This document shows positions 1 to 14,278 of a stretch of 64,000 nt of DNA, piece by piece. How positions within the stretch are numbered: the first letter of the stretch is position 1; every line of letters begins with the position of its first letter. The translations under genes and the position numbers were made by a program. The notes beneath the pieces are model-generated. The model made no database searches. It worked only from the letters and a program-made list of their open reading frames with translations, and was not told where the DNA came from. Source of the DNA: Heterobasidion occidentale (Eukaryota > Basidiomycota > Agaricomycetes > Russulales > Bondarzewiaceae); the NCBI GenBank assembly GCA_039111635.1, contig JBCAQO010000010.1:1612001-1676000 (forward strand). Reading direction: 5' to 3'.

Positions 1-139
1 TGCGCTGGGTCGGTGTGGGGTCTCCCGGACGTGCGGGAAGGTGCGCAGAGGGAGCATGCTGGAGGACTGATATTTTCTGAGGACAGAATAAAGTGAAGGA
101 GCAGGACGGGTGTATTGAAAAAAAAAGACTCACTACCAT
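1..139 (-). CDS. SOF1/DCAF13 5' end (partial, left copy)
   Basis: This is the 5' end of a WD40 ribosome-biogenesis gene, cut by the window edge; the complete version is at 47448-49307. The predicted start codon is at 137-139 on the minus strand. It is followed directly by a GT-AG intron, and the second exon starts at base 76. The short exon encodes the conserved start of the family, M-K then a basic linker. The poly-A run inside the intron has nine A here and eight in the right copy. Whether the rest of the gene exists to the left of the window cannot be seen. Confidence 0.75.
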   Translation of the reverse strand, partial: MVVSLFFSIHPSCSFTLFCPQKISVLQHAPSAHLPARPGDPTPTQR

Positions 140-556
140 GGTGCGGGCGCTGACGCCTATAGAGAACTTTCTTCAAACGTCCTAGAGATTTTGATATAAT
201 ACACGGTCACCGATCACCAAAGCAACCTTTTGTAGGAGTAGAATAAAGTGCGCAGAAGAACAAGCCAGAAATTCGGTGTAATTGAGTGTGGCTGAAGTAG
301 ACGTGAGATTGTTTGGACAAGCGAACCGATCTGGATTTCGATCTTATCCACGGGCTTGTTGAGATGATGAACTCAATGATTTCAAGCGCTCGATGAAACA
401 CGGCGACTCTTATTTTATTTCCTCATTCAAGGTCTAGTAAGACCGGATAAAACTCCTTTCTCTCTCGATACAAATACATGTCTCGTAGCTACATTCAAAT
501 TACGATCCAAATCGAGTGACTGCATATGAACCATCGCCCCGACCATGGCGCAATAC

Positions 557-2243
<1,687 letters not shown>

Positions 2244-2767
2244 GCTGGCTGAAAGCTGTCGGATACGAACTCAAAGGGCAATTATGAGAAGGACTGTCGA
2301 TCATTCTGTGGCCCTTATATATGCACGAATGGCGATATTTGAACCCCGCTTCTCGACGTCTGTTCTCAAGAAATAGCGTCATGAGTTCGACTGACCCACA
2401 TCCCGATATAGCCTGCTGCATGATAGCGGTCTATGCACGCGCCTTCAAAGTGGGTTTTCAATAACGAAGTATGATTTGATGGGTTGTCGGCATATGAAGA
2501 TATGTGCGCCGTCGCATGTTCGCAAACGCGCCGACGATGCTGCCAGCTGTGATCGAGTCGAGGGAGGTCGAGGGGCTCGAGAGCCTGTGCGGTATCACGC
2601 TTTCGTCATTTGTCACGAGGGATGTCACAGAGTCGCTTCGCGGCGTCACGTCATCACACGATGATCTGTCACAGCGAGCCGTTGACTGCCGTTGTGTTGT
2701 TCACGTCTACCCTCGCCGCCACTCCTTGCCGTTGCATGCAACGACGCCCTCGCTCCAGGCGACATCG

Positions 2768-5700
2768 ATGCCAGTCTCAATGGCGTCCTCAGACCCCCTC
2801 AGCTCTCCCTCTCCCACTCCCGAGCCCCAGACAGAACGCCACTCCCTTCCAACCGCCCCCAACAAGACCGCCAAGGACCCTGGCCTCGATACAGGCTCCG
2901 AGCTATCAGAGCTCACCGAGGAAGAACAGGACGCAGAAAACGTCGAGGACGATGCTGCAGAAGACGATGAGGTCCGCCCTCGCCAGCCGTCGCGCGGGGC
3001 GCACAAGAAGCGCAGGAGCCTCGTCCCAGAGCCGATGTGGGACTGGGCCTACAAGCAGAAGAAAGAAGTGAAGAGCAAAGTCGTCGAAGAGGAAGAGGAA
3101 GAAGAAGAGCAGGATGGCCCTCCGAGGGCCATGGAGGAGGAGGAAGAGGACGAGGACGAGCAGCCTGGTACGTCCTCTCACCGTGGAGCCAAGTCAGTCC
3201 CACACCATGTTGTCGATTCCGAAGAAGACGTGGACCCTGCGGAAGAAGACAAGTCACCCATCCTCGCTCGGCACAAAGTTGATCGTGTCCTCCCGCAACG
3301 CGGGCCCAGACCACACCCGCAGTACCCAGGTGGGTCCGAAGAAGACGTCCACATGGCCAAGGTCGACGAACAGCCCATCCTCGCTCGGTCCAAATCAGAG
3401 CGTGGCCTGATCAAGAAGGGTTTGCTGCAACCGACAGCGCCAACGAAGAAGACATAGATCCAGATGTCGACGACTTGGTACCCGACAGGTCGGTTGGCCC
3501 AATCAAGGACAATTCTGCCGATCTTACTGAGGACGAGGAAGACGAAGACGAAGACGGCGTACCCTCTGAGGATGCTGCACCAGACGATGAAGACTCCGGA
3601 GATGAAACCGCTTCGGACGAACTTGGCGACGGCCCAGACGACGTCGAGGTGGAAGCCGACGGGGACGCCGTCGACATCGACTCAGGACACGTCACTCCAA
3701 CGCCCACTAATAACATCATGAACGGCGCCGCAGCCCTCATGGGCATTGACGTCACCGCGCCCTCGCCTGCAGCGGTCGCGCCCGTGGTCGCTCTTGCAGC
3801 GGCTTCCTCCATCATGGCCGGGTCTGCTATGATCGAGGACCCCTCTCCCAGCGATTCTGCCTCCCCCGCCTCATCCCGCTCGGTCTCTCCTTCCCTCAAT
3901 GACTCGACCAAGAAAACTTCTCCCAAAAAAGATGTCGGTGAGGTCGCACCGGATGGTGATAGAGAGGATCAAGAGCCTCTAGAAGACGACGCGGCACCGG
4001 CGGAGGGAGGTGAGCTAGGCGCCGAAGGGATGGAGGTCGACGGGCGCGAGCCTGAGACCGAGTTGCTGCCGGCTCATCGCGCGGAGGCTTTGGATGTTTT
4101 GGCTATGATTGAGCTCAAGTTTACCTTGCTCAAGGAGAAAGTCTACACCGAGAGAATGCACGCGCTGGCTTGGGAGGAGTATCTAGTTAGCGAAGGTGAA
4201 TCATCTAGACATCTCTTTTGACGTCTAACTAACACTTTCTGTCAGGATCCCATCCCGAGCTGCTGCATCTCCAGGAAGAACTTGCGAAGCGCCGGGACAA
4301 TCGCTTGGATTTGGCTGTGCGAAAGCGCTCTCATGCGACGGCGAACACACTGAAGAGGCGGAGAGCGAACGAAGACTCAGTTTGGGCCTGGTGGAAGGTA
4401 AAGAACGCGTCTTTGGTTGTATGATCAGCTACTTACATCTTCTCAGCATGCGCGAGACGAGCTTCAGACAGATATGCTAGCGGAAACGAATAGGAAACGG
4501 AGGAAGTTGGAGAGAGATCGACGAGCGGCAGAGGTCGCACAGCCAGGTGCGTGTCTTTTCATTATGTCAATCAACCATCACAAGTCTAAAATCGCATCTC
4601 AGTGCGACACATCCCGCTTCCGCCTCAGGAAATCCCTGTGCCGCCTACACTCTATGACATCGTCAACCAGACTCTCGGTTCTCGCCACAAAAGAAATTCC
4701 CATGCGCCGCCTCTCGTATACCCCCAGCTGTCTACCCTTTCGAGCGCAGATGTCTCCCACGATCTCGACATACTCTCTAACAATCGTCGGTCTTTTGAAG
4801 CTAATAGACCGATGAATGGCCCGCTGGGTATGCACATGCCCTTGAACAACATTCCTTTCGAGGGCTACGCGTCAGGAGTGATTGACGGCCCCTTTTTCGG
4901 TGCCGGCGGGCTAGGCAGTCGCGCTCCATCTCAACATGTCCAGATGCAGCACATCGGATCGGGATTCCCTGGACCGGGTGGGTCAGGGCTGCGACGACAA
5001 CCGTCGGGCTCACACCAAGAGTTCGCACCACATCCATACGAGCACGACATGATGCCAGGCCCTGCGCCTATGCACATACAACCGGTGGGGGCTGGCAGCG
5101 TCGGCAACGGGTATCCCCGCTTGGGTCGATGATGAGCCGCTCAATTTCGCCGGTGCATGTTATGGGCAACGGGAGCCTTGTACCATCAGTGCCGAAGGTC
5201 AACGGATGGGCAGGTGGAAGCGGTGGACTTTCAGGGAAGATGGGTGGAGAGTGGAACGGTGAGCCGAGACGGATCTCGCCCGAGGACGGGTTCTACAGGG
5301 ATTTGGATAGGGAGGGAAGGGAAGGCGCGATGGATTCTGAACGAGAGAAGGCTAGAGAGAGGTATGAGAGGGACCGGGCGCGTGAAAGGGACCTTGACCG
5401 CGAAAGGCAGATGGAGTTTCAGTATATGCAGCAGCAGCAACAGCAACAGCAATATCATCGAAACGCTCCGCCTCCCAATTCGTATCCCCACGTTCATGTT
5501 GGACCCGGTCAAGCCCCCCACCACCACGTCATTGGCCCGCATCACCACCACCACCTTCATCACCATCACCACCATCACCCTACAGGCGGCGCACCCAACG
5601 GCGTCGCTTCCACGCCCATGTCGCCTCTCCATCATGGTCATAGCAGCCCGCGCATGCACTCGACGCGCGAGATCGAATACAACCGACCGCATTCGGGACC

Positions 5701-6637
5701 CCCTTCAACCGAGATTATTAACTTGACGCCTTCTTCTTCCAAACACTACCCATCTTCTCTCGGCCCGTCTTCATCCATGTCTGGACAGTGGCGAAGTGAC
5801 ATGCCGCCCTCGCCACAATATAATCGCGAGCGTGGGCGGCCACCGTCCGGCCCGCCCCCTGTAGGTCCTCATGAGCGGGTCATGACGCCCTTCGTCGCCA
5901 CACCGACACAGCACCAATCATCTCAACACGTTCCTTCCGGCTCGGGACAGCGTCATCCTCCATCTGTCGGGCCGTCGAGAAGAGGCTCCTTCGATGACGG
6001 TTTGCCACGTCCACCGTCTTCCATGCATACGAACCCGGGGACACTCCATGGACACGGACACGGTAGCTCGCCGATGCATCGACCACTCGGAGCCGGATCG
6101 CTATCGGGCGGCATCTCCCATCCCTCGCGGACAACAGCAGATCCGATGATGGGCATCTCACCTCCCCGATCCAATCGCCTCCCACCTCCTCCGAGTCCTT
6201 CATCCAGCGTGCGCACTCCCCCTCGACTCGTCCACACCGTCCCGCCTCTTCCACCACCGCCGTACCCAACCGGCATCGAGGCGGCAGCGGCGGGCAAGTC
6301 GGTGTTGGTCGTACCAATCAGCCCGAGCACAACGAAGAAGCGGGCATCGCCGCCGCCGACGAAGATGACAATCGTCGATGGACTGCCACCGCGCGCCTCC
6401 TCTCGAGTGGGTACGCCTCCGTCGTTGCCGCCACATATGAGTGGCACCGGCCCTGGGCCGTTACTGCCACCGAGAACGGGATCTCCTTCCCTTTTGCCCT
6501 CGCAGACGACCCACCATCCGCCAAATCAAAATCAAAGTTTCCCTCCCATGGCGCTTCCCGTGCCTCGGTTATCGAGTATGAGCGGGCCCATGGACGGTCC
6601 ACCTCCACCAAAGGTGGCTGTCGGCGATATATCATAA
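2768..6637 (+). pseudogene. Sds3/Dep1-like histone-deacetylase-complex protein, frameshifted (left copy)
   Basis: The same gene is intact at 51934-55805. Here two one-base losses break it. A GGG run shortened to GG near 3408 shifts the frame and gives a stop at 3457. A C lost near 5116, with a nearby substitution at 5121, truncates the last exon at 5132. The encoded protein has an acidic N-terminal half rich in Glu/Asp, a central Sds3-like coiled segment (ALDVLAMIELKFTLLKEK onward), then a long Pro/Ser/His-rich tail with poly-Gln and poly-His runs. Introns lie at about 4196-4245, 4398-4446 and 4547-4602. The breaks may be sequencing errors, because both are single-base changes in or next to homopolymers. 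The start at 2768 was chosen over an upstream in-frame ATG at 2504 because the acidic protein begins there. Confidence 0.8.
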
Positions 6638-7667
6638 CACGAACATAGTCTGCGAGCGTTGTTGGTCTGTGACGATAGTTAGAGGAACATAGTTAGTTGC
6701 TGGAATATTTTTTCGACAGTATTGTTTTTTGTGAAAGACTGACGGCCATGCTTGGGTACGATTGTTTTGGGGCTTTTTTTTGAGCATTTTCGCTATGTTA
6801 TATTAATTGAATCTGTTGTCTGGGCTGTACAGCTGTATATTTAGTAGATTACCCACTTGAACATGAGTTTCTAGAAGTGGATCGACCGCGTGAGGTCGAC
6901 AGCATCGCATCTACGGCAGTGAAAAATGCGATGAGATGATGCTAGGCAAAGGAGTGCACTCGAGTCGGCTACATTGATCTCGTTGTTCTGATCCAAGTTT
7001 GCAGTTGCGGGACGACAGACTGACGATAGTGGGAAATGGATAAGCCTGAGTGGAAGCTGACAATATGATTGTTTGGGCATCCACTCGATGATCATCAGTC
7101 CTTCATATCTGCATGGGCATAGCTACCCCTTCAAGAACTCTGCCCGGACATCTTAAGAACTATACCAAAAGGAGGAGAATCTCGAGAAAATACCAGATGT
7201 GACCGGTGACGCGAAATGGGCAGGGTGGACTTGCAACGATCTGGGAGGTCGAGCGGTTGGGGGAAAGTGATGAGAAGAAGTAGAGTTGACGTTGTGACCG
7301 CAGATGGAATGGCTGTTTATGGTGAATCACCCGCATGGATCTAATTGTGTCAGGAACGGAGACCTCGATTGCGAGCCTCCATAGCCTTTCAACCCTGCGT
7401 AGTACTAGACTTGTCTGATCCTCCGGGGTTTTGTACATTAGTGTGTCTCGCCCTTATCCATGCGCATCGTTCGGAAGCATGAAGGGTATGTTTGAGAATG
7501 CGGAGGGTCAAAGGTGATAGAGACATTGTTCGACGCCAACCCTTAGTATAGATACAAGTCATCGCCGTCAAAAGAACTAGGGTCAAGAACCAAGAAAGTA
7601 TAGTAGGAAAGGTCCGGCAAAACACTACTATACAGTTCCAAAGAACGTGGCATCAAGCAGAGAGACC
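6638..7667. other. Intergenic, no supported gene (left copy)
   Basis: This lies between the convergent 3' ends of the Sds3-like and GtaA-like genes. The first 250 bases are T-rich and probably hold the 3' UTR of the Sds3-like gene. Short open frames on the minus strand (about 7160-7625) resemble no protein I recognise and differ in frame between the copies, because the G-run at about 7207 is one base longer in the right copy. I see nothing else here. Confidence 0.6.
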
Positions 7668-10600
7668 TCATTCAGCATACCGTGGTGGCAGCTCCCCTCT
7701 CTCCTGCCGCAAACTCTCCATCTCTCTCCGCAGAACCTCGACCTGCGTCCGCAGCTCCAGTGTATCTTCGTCCAGTGCTTGACCGGTACTCGGACCTCCA
7801 AGGATGAGCCCGTCGCGCGACGTAGAGGGGTCTTCGCGAGTGTACAAGTTCGCGCTTGGTGGTGGTGGCAAGCCTGTGCGCTGGCTAAATGCCTCAGAGC
7901 GCTTACGCGCAGCTGGCGTCATGGACGAGCCTTCGGACGGCCCGGATGTAGACGCAGAGGCAGCGTAGGGCGCTGGTAACACTACGCCTGAGGAATATGG
8001 GTTGTATATGGTTGTCGCTGATGGAACAGAGGGGACATGGTCGACATCACCCATGGCGTAGCTCGAGCGACTTCCCAAATCTTCCAGATTTGACGGCCTG
8101 TGCCTGTGTCCCCGGGTCTCGCCATAGCCAGCCTGGGACATCTCGAACGGCGTAACGACGGGGGCCGCGTTGTCGTATGCTCCATCAATCGAGATGCGAT
8201 GCTGAGTTCGTGGGTTGTTTCGTCTGCGACGGAGGAAGTAAATGATCCCAAAGATCCCAGCGGTGACGAGAACGATGCCGCCCACGACACCGCCAGCAAT
8301 AGCGCCAGCTGAAACTCGTCCCGGTCCAGAGGTTTGAGTTGGGCTGTTCTTAGACACAAGCTTGGCTTCGAGACTGGTCGAAGGAGGGATTGTCATAAGC
8401 TCGACTATCAAGATATAAATGACGGAGCCACTCACTTGAGTGCAAGGGGGGCAAACATAGATCCTTGTGCAGGACTGAAATGACGGGATCTCAGCGCTCA
8501 CGACAAACGGTTGATTGGTATGTGCATACCTAGCAATGCCAGAGTGGATCGCTCCAGAGATGGCATCGTAGATGGCAGGGAATGCGCCTAACGTCGCGTT
8601 GAAAGACGCGTGCGCACGAATCATGGAGATGAGCCGATTTCTGATACCCGTGTCCGTTACGAATGCTGCCTCGAAGAGATTCCAACCTTGAAATGCTACA
8701 TCAGAGTCTCATTCTATCGCGATTATAGAATGGCTCACTTGAGACGGCTTGTCCTTTCAGAGTATTAGAGCTGTCGATGGGAAGTCCGAATTGTGTCTGT
8801 CCCAAGTTGAGGTTGATGATGTTCGTTTGGGCATCATATACCTATGATTATGTGCGATTGTTAATTCAAGGCAAGGGAGTGTCATTCCTTGAAACAGCTA
8901 CCCACGGAAGAATTGACAATATTGGTTCCGAGCCATTTATCCGCATACAGATTATAGCCAAACGAGAAGGAGCTGGTGTTGCCATATGAGCCGAGCATAT
9001 ACGGCAAGCCCCCAGCACTGAGCGCGAGTGAATGCCACTGGCTGGTGAAGTTAGATGCTACGGTCTTCTCAACGGCAGTAGCGCGTCAGCAGATACTCTG
9101 AACGTAGAATATCTCGAACTCACGGCGTAACGGGTGGCATCGTCGCTGTGTCCGAGTGCAGAGCTGAGGTCGGACATTGCCTTGATCGCAATGATTCCCT
9201 TGACGGCCAGGTTTGTCTGGTTGGCAGTAGTATCCAAATCTGCAGAGCTTCTGTAACGCACGGACCCATCTTCAGTGGATTTCTCATCTGAAAGGGTCAT
9301 TCACGCACTCGCTGGTAAGGAACAGCGTGGAGCTGGACAAGAAATTCGTCCATTTCACGAACAGGGGGTACTGGAACACAGAAGTATTAGCTCGCAGAGA
9401 TATATAGTAAGTGAATGCATCAACTGACGTATCGGTTTATAAGCGACCCATCACCAGTCGTCCGCGCTAGAGCAGCAGCCATGATGATCATGTTGGCCGT
9501 TTCTATGGATTCCGCCCAGAGACTCAGAAGAAGCACTTGTCGCAGTTAAAGTATGACACGCACGTTCCACGCGCTGAGGGTGGCCATCGCTGTCTCCCTG
9601 AGCTATAGGATAGTTCGTACCTGGAAAATGGTTGTCATGATGTGGTCATAAACCAATGGTCGGTCATATCACGGACCTACGTCTTGGGCGGCATACGGAT
9701 TTTGGTACTTCGATGAGTCTTGGAATCGGAGCAAAGGTTCCAGCAAAGGAGCTCCCAGCGTGGGATCGAGGTACATGAACATGGGGAACGCCTGGTACAA
9801 TATCTCCACAGGGTTGACTCGCCTAGATCGCACACGAATTCAATATACTGTTTCGGAGAGGGAGAAAAACGAAGTGTGATTGATGAATCTACGCACTGAA
9901 CAGTGTCTCCGCCAATGTTCCTCATAAACATCATGACGTCTGACTTGTTGAACTGCCCATCCGAGCCCTTCGCAATCGTCAGCTCCATCGCACCATACAC
10001 CTGCCTTGCCGCAATGGACAAAAGATCTGCATAGTCGGACGAAATCGCGTTCGCAGCCGATGTCAGTCGCGCATCGAGCTGTTCTGCGCGCCCCCGAGCG
10101 TCGGAGAAATCCGTTGCAAACGCGGATATCTTTTCAAAGGGAGGGAGAGTCAACCAAAGAGATCTAACATGCTCATGCCTTCGGAGGAGAGAAGAGCACG
10201 TACGACATCGTCGAGGCTGGAGTACGCTGATTGGAAGTAGAGGCTGCGATCCTGAGCTACATTCGAGAGGTCGATGTACCTGATAGCAGGGTCTCTGCTG
10301 TACCCAACCATCCAAACAACAGGTTCCGACGTCGATTCAATTGTTCCTAAGTCTTGTGAAAGAGCGAAGACAGGGAACGAGCTGGGGGTCCAAAATCTCA
10401 GACATGTATGGGGAGAAATTTGAAACAAGCTGACTTGTTAATTGCACGGAACTTGTTGTCCTGGCTGTTGTCCAGTTTTCCCTGGGACCTGAACAGGTTT
10501 CTAGAACTCGCGTCGGATGTCCTGTATGTTATGGAAGAGCCCTGAACGCACACTGTCAGTAATTTTAGCTTTAAAAGAGGTTCTATTGCCTATTATCACC

Positions 10601-11479
10601 TGCTTGATGCCATAGTACAATGTGCCCCACTCCGCCTGACCAAATTCCTCCTCGAACTGTGTTTGCGACATAAGGCTGACAGAATGATACACGCTGTTGC
10701 GTTGTTCGTGGTCGTGGTCCACTGGACCTGATCGTTTCGATTCCCGAGCTCCATTCTGTAGTGGAAGATGATGGGAAACGAACAGTGCGATAAATGAATC
10801 AGACGATGTCCAGAACCGCTACAGCTGTATACGCAAGGAAAGCACCCACCCGCGCTGATATCAGAATATACCTGTATACTGTGGGCGTTGCCATCTCGTG
10901 ATGTCGCTTCGAAATATATGTATGAGAACGGTATTGACTGTCGGACGAAATCGTTGGGCTGCAAGGCGAGAGAAACATTAAGAGTCTTTTTAGACGATGG
11001 AACGAAAGCGATGAATAACACTACTCGCCTCGATAGGACTCAGGAACGTGATGTTGAAATCCACGGTATTAGCAGTCATGGAAAGCACAGTGCGCGTAGG
11101 CGTGATCAACACGTTTGTCAGGTTCGTCGAATTTCCACCCCAATGTCATTGCCCAGCCAATTATATGGCACGCCATCTATATTCACCAGCCCCTGCCACC
11201 CAGAATTGCTTGAGTCTGCCCCATAAAAAGGGTGGGTAAGTCACTACGAAGGCTGGCCCGAAATACTATGAGACTCACAGTGGTTTTTGGCCACTCGTAC
11301 TGAGCTAGCGATCCTTTCGTTGCACCCTCCCAGCTGCTGAGATATGGAGATCGGACGGCAAGAGGCCACTCGGGAGGGAAAAACGTCTGTTTCGCCGAGG
11401 CGAGAGCGGAAAAGCAAGGCAGAACGCATAACAGAAGGGAAGATACGAGGACATGAGGAAGTAGCAGGGGCGCAAACAT
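7668..11479 (-). pseudogene. GtaA-like glutaminase with C-terminal membrane anchor, frameshifted (left copy)
   Basis: This is a fungal GtaA-type protein (DUF5127/DUF4965/DUF1793 architecture), a secreted or surface glutaminase family. It starts with a signal peptide (MFAPLLLPHVLVSSLLL). The GtaA core includes YSRDPAIRYIDLSN, QFNKSDVMMFMRNIGGDT and TANQTNLAVKGIIAIKAMS. The C-terminal part has a Gly/Val/Ile membrane segment (AGAIAGGVVGGIVLV), an Arg-rich stop-transfer RRRR, a Ser/Pro tail and a heptad-like end (ELRTQVEVLRREMESLRQE). Compared with the right copy, four one-base losses near 10694, 10741, 11141 and 11202 break the N-terminal frame. The C-terminal tail is intact here and frameshifted in the right copy. 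A further one-base difference near 9266 falls in an intron and is harmless. Confidence 0.8.
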
Positions 11480-12916
11480 GATCGATCAGCGTCCGACGAC
11501 GTTCGACGACCAAAGCGCTGAGATGCGAAAGGGGAGGGCTGAGCTGGAGGTTTCGACGCACAGCGGTCAAGGGTGACGGGGACGTTAAGGACGTAAAGAA
11601 CGCTTGAAAAGAACGAAGCAGAGTGAAGCGTGAGTCGATAATCGGCCTAGTGGACTAGCGCGTCGCGACCCGGCGACTAACAGACGCCCAAAGCGGAAGG
11701 AGACTGGGATGATGAACGTGGAAGAGAAAGCAAGCCCAAGAATTCTTTGACAATGTCATGTAGTCATAGAACCAGCAACACTCAGGCCTCGAGTCAGAGG
11801 CTCTGTTCTCCGACCATCACACCATCATTTTCACTTTGATAGATTGCTTTGGGCGCTGAATTTTCTGTGTAAGCGACACGTTTCCTATGAAATTAGCTGG
11901 ATTACAGTGACTTGCATATCATTCTGCAGGTCGGTGTTCTGTGGTCTTTGTTTGTCTTAACCAAATACGTGACATTCGACGCCCATCGTGCTGTCACCCC
12001 GAACTGCCCGTGCTTCTTTTGAACATCCACCTGCCCGCGCTCTGCTCTGCGCGCCAACATTGACCTATTCCCTCGACTGTTCCGCCATAACGCTCGCTAA
12101 TTGGTAGAAATCTGACCCTCCAAGAAAATACTGAGGTCTCCATGACCATCCTTGGTGCTGGACAGCGCAAAATCTAGTGGAGCAACGAACTAGCAACGAG
12201 CGCGCCTGCTGACATCATATGTGACTGGCCGTAACTGTTTGGCTACTACAAACAAAAACTATGAGGCTTGACCTGCAGAATGATATGCAAGTCACTGTAG
12301 GATCAGATATCTAGAACAAACCTGCTCGAAAAGCAAAGTCGAAGCTTGGAGCTTGGAGCTTGGAGACTTGGAGTCGGTCCGGTTAAGGAGGGTTATTAAG
12401 GTCGGGAGATCTTCTGGATCCGTACCTGGAAACTAAGCGTAGTCGTCCCAGCCAACCTGTCGGCCTCGCAGACCACCTCCGTCTACAGGCGCACCTCTCA
12501 CTCATATCCCATGCACCCGAGTGTTCTCTTTTCTTCTAACAAAAGGGCACATCTCATGGTGTGCAATATGGCAGACCCTTCTTCCAACGGTGATATGATC
12601 AGACAACTATCCTCTAAACTCATATCTGGTAGTCACACTCCAAAAGCACCACCACGTCCACGTCCGATTCGGGGCCATAAGGTTATCGGGGCGCCCAATC
12701 GAGCAGGACTAGTGAAATAAGTACATCCGAATATCTCTATAATCAATTGAATTTCTTCGGAACCCTTGGAATCTTCAAAGGATCTTGAGCATTTCGGATG
12801 GTTTCAGTATAAGCTCAGTTGAAGGCGCTCACCATGTCCCCAGTCTCTTTCCAACCTGTGCACAGATAGTGGGCGTTGGTCGTGGGTTCCTGGGTGTCAG
12901 CCAGTGACAGATGGAG
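11480..12916. other. Intergenic region holding a TA-flanked element (left copy)
   Basis: This is the upstream region of the GtaA-like gene and the 3' side of the Nudix gene. It contains the 393-bp inverted-repeat element at 11905-12297 and a short tandem run of an AGCTTGG(A) unit near 12342-12372. The site occupied by the 753-bp element in the right copy is empty here (TA at 12397-12398). A small plus-strand frame at 12511-12720 changes length between copies through a one-base difference near 12648, so it is not annotated as a gene. Confidence 0.65.
11905..12297. mobile_element. 393-bp MITE with 28-bp terminal inverted repeats, TA target duplication
   Basis: The left end begins CAGTGACTTGCATATC and the right end (12270-12297) is its exact reverse complement over 28 bases. 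The element is flanked by TA at 11903-11904 and at 12298-12299. The right copy of the duplication keeps the empty site with one TA (61086-61087), which proves the boundaries and the TA duplication. The interior has no coding capacity. TA duplication and a CAGTG-type end fit a non-autonomous Tc1/mariner-like (Stowaway-type) element. No source transposase was seen in this window. Confidence 0.93.
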
Positions 12917-14278
12917 TCACCACCGCTCAATATCGAATCGCCCATGCAACCGAGTGATAATCTCCAGAAAATCGGGCTCGTTCTCAGGGGTAATCAGGCC
13001 CTTCCGGACGAGAAAGTCGATGATGACTGCACGCCAGCCGGAAGCAAAAACAAGAAGTAAACGGCACGGAGGCAGGAGCGTCAGCGACCTAGAAAAACGA
13101 AAACGGACGCACCGATTGCACAGTTCGCCTTGAATTCTCCTGCGCGCATGTGAGATATGACCTCGTGTAGAGGCAGCAACTGGTTCATGGCAGGCACGTC
13201 AGGGAATCATGGGGATAAAGTCAGTTTTCGACCCAGGTCCAAATATGGCGTCGCAGAAAATGACAACGCGATAGGAACCTCCACGTTGCAGATGCGATCA
13301 AAACACTGGACTGACGTACCCCGAATGACTCTACTTCTCCATCCATGGGGCGTAGGTCTATTTCGCCCTTGGGAACCCGCATGTCGTATACGAACTCGAC
13401 TTCCGGCTGCAGCCACCCCGCCGGTCTGATAAAAGTAGCTGATACAACCAGCAGCCTTGATATATTTGTGCACCAGGTCTGCCGGCAGGCTAGCTTCTTC
13501 CATCGATTCCTTGACAATGCTTTCGTACGGGGTGATACCACCAGGAATACCGCCAGCGACGCTGTTGTCGAGGTAGCCCGGCCATCTGTTTGAGATATGA
13601 ATATTATTAGGATATGGAAGGAGGGAGAAGTAGAGGATGTCGGAAGAAAGTACGTGAGGACGCACGTAGGCTTCGTCTTTGCCCTCTCGGAATCCACATT
13701 CTGATGCCGTCCTCATCCTCCTCATATACTGACAGATGCACGCCAAAAGGACGACACCAAACAGCGCGCACGCAGAGCGCTCCATGGAGAACGCGTAGTT
13801 TTCCTCCTTCTCGCCGCCCTGGTACTCCATCGGATCCCACCTCCGACGCGGAGCGCCCCGAACGGCGTCTTATACACGTCGTACCACTCCGCGCGCCACT
13901 TGCTGGGCCCGATGATATCAGGGAAGATACCCGAGTCGCGCCAGCGCGTGCAAGTCTCGTTCATGGCGCGCGTGCGCTTGGCCGGGTGTTGCAGGAGGCA
14001 GCAAAAGCCACATATGAGCGAGGGGCCAAAGGCGCGAGCTGAATGTCCCAGATCTCTTTGAGGCCTTGGGACTTGCGCCATTCTTTGTCTTTCTGCAGCT
14101 CCAATAGGACGCTGGGACGAATGAGACCGATGGGTGGGTATGCGGAGTGGAGAGGGGAGAGGAGAAATGGCACAAGCGCCTCCGCACCAGGTTTGGGAGG
14201 GTAGAGATGGAAGTTGTCCGCGCGATTGACGAGGTCAAGATAGCTGAGGTTGAGAGATGAAGACATGTCTGAGGGCAT
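12917..14278 (-). pseudogene. DUF4743/Nudix hydrolase, frameshifted (left copy)
   Basis: This gene is related to yeast YJR142W and the N-terminal part of fission yeast Tnr3. An N-terminal DUF4743-like part starts MPSDMSSSLNLSYLDL and is followed by a Nudix-like domain. The intact right copy reads PRRAKTKPT, a splice, then WPGYLDNSVAGGIPGG. Here one-base differences near 13424, 13688, 13748, 13832 and 13985 shift the frame repeatedly. The last exon ends IITRLHGRFDIERW then TGA at 12917-12919. As for the Sds3-like and GtaA genes, the damage is all single-base indels, so this may be poor consensus sequence and not true decay. See the right copy for function. Confidence 0.8.

Noticed and set aside
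5231..6447. Long antisense and alternative frames within the Sds3-like gene (for example 5231-5692 and 5953-6447 minus)
   Set aside because: They are shadows of the repetitive His/Gln/Pro-coding exon; the same frames recur in the right copy opposite the intact gene.
12511..12720. Small plus-strand frame starting MHPSVLFSSNKRAH
   Set aside because: A one-base difference between the copies changes its C-terminus and length, and no family resemblance was seen.
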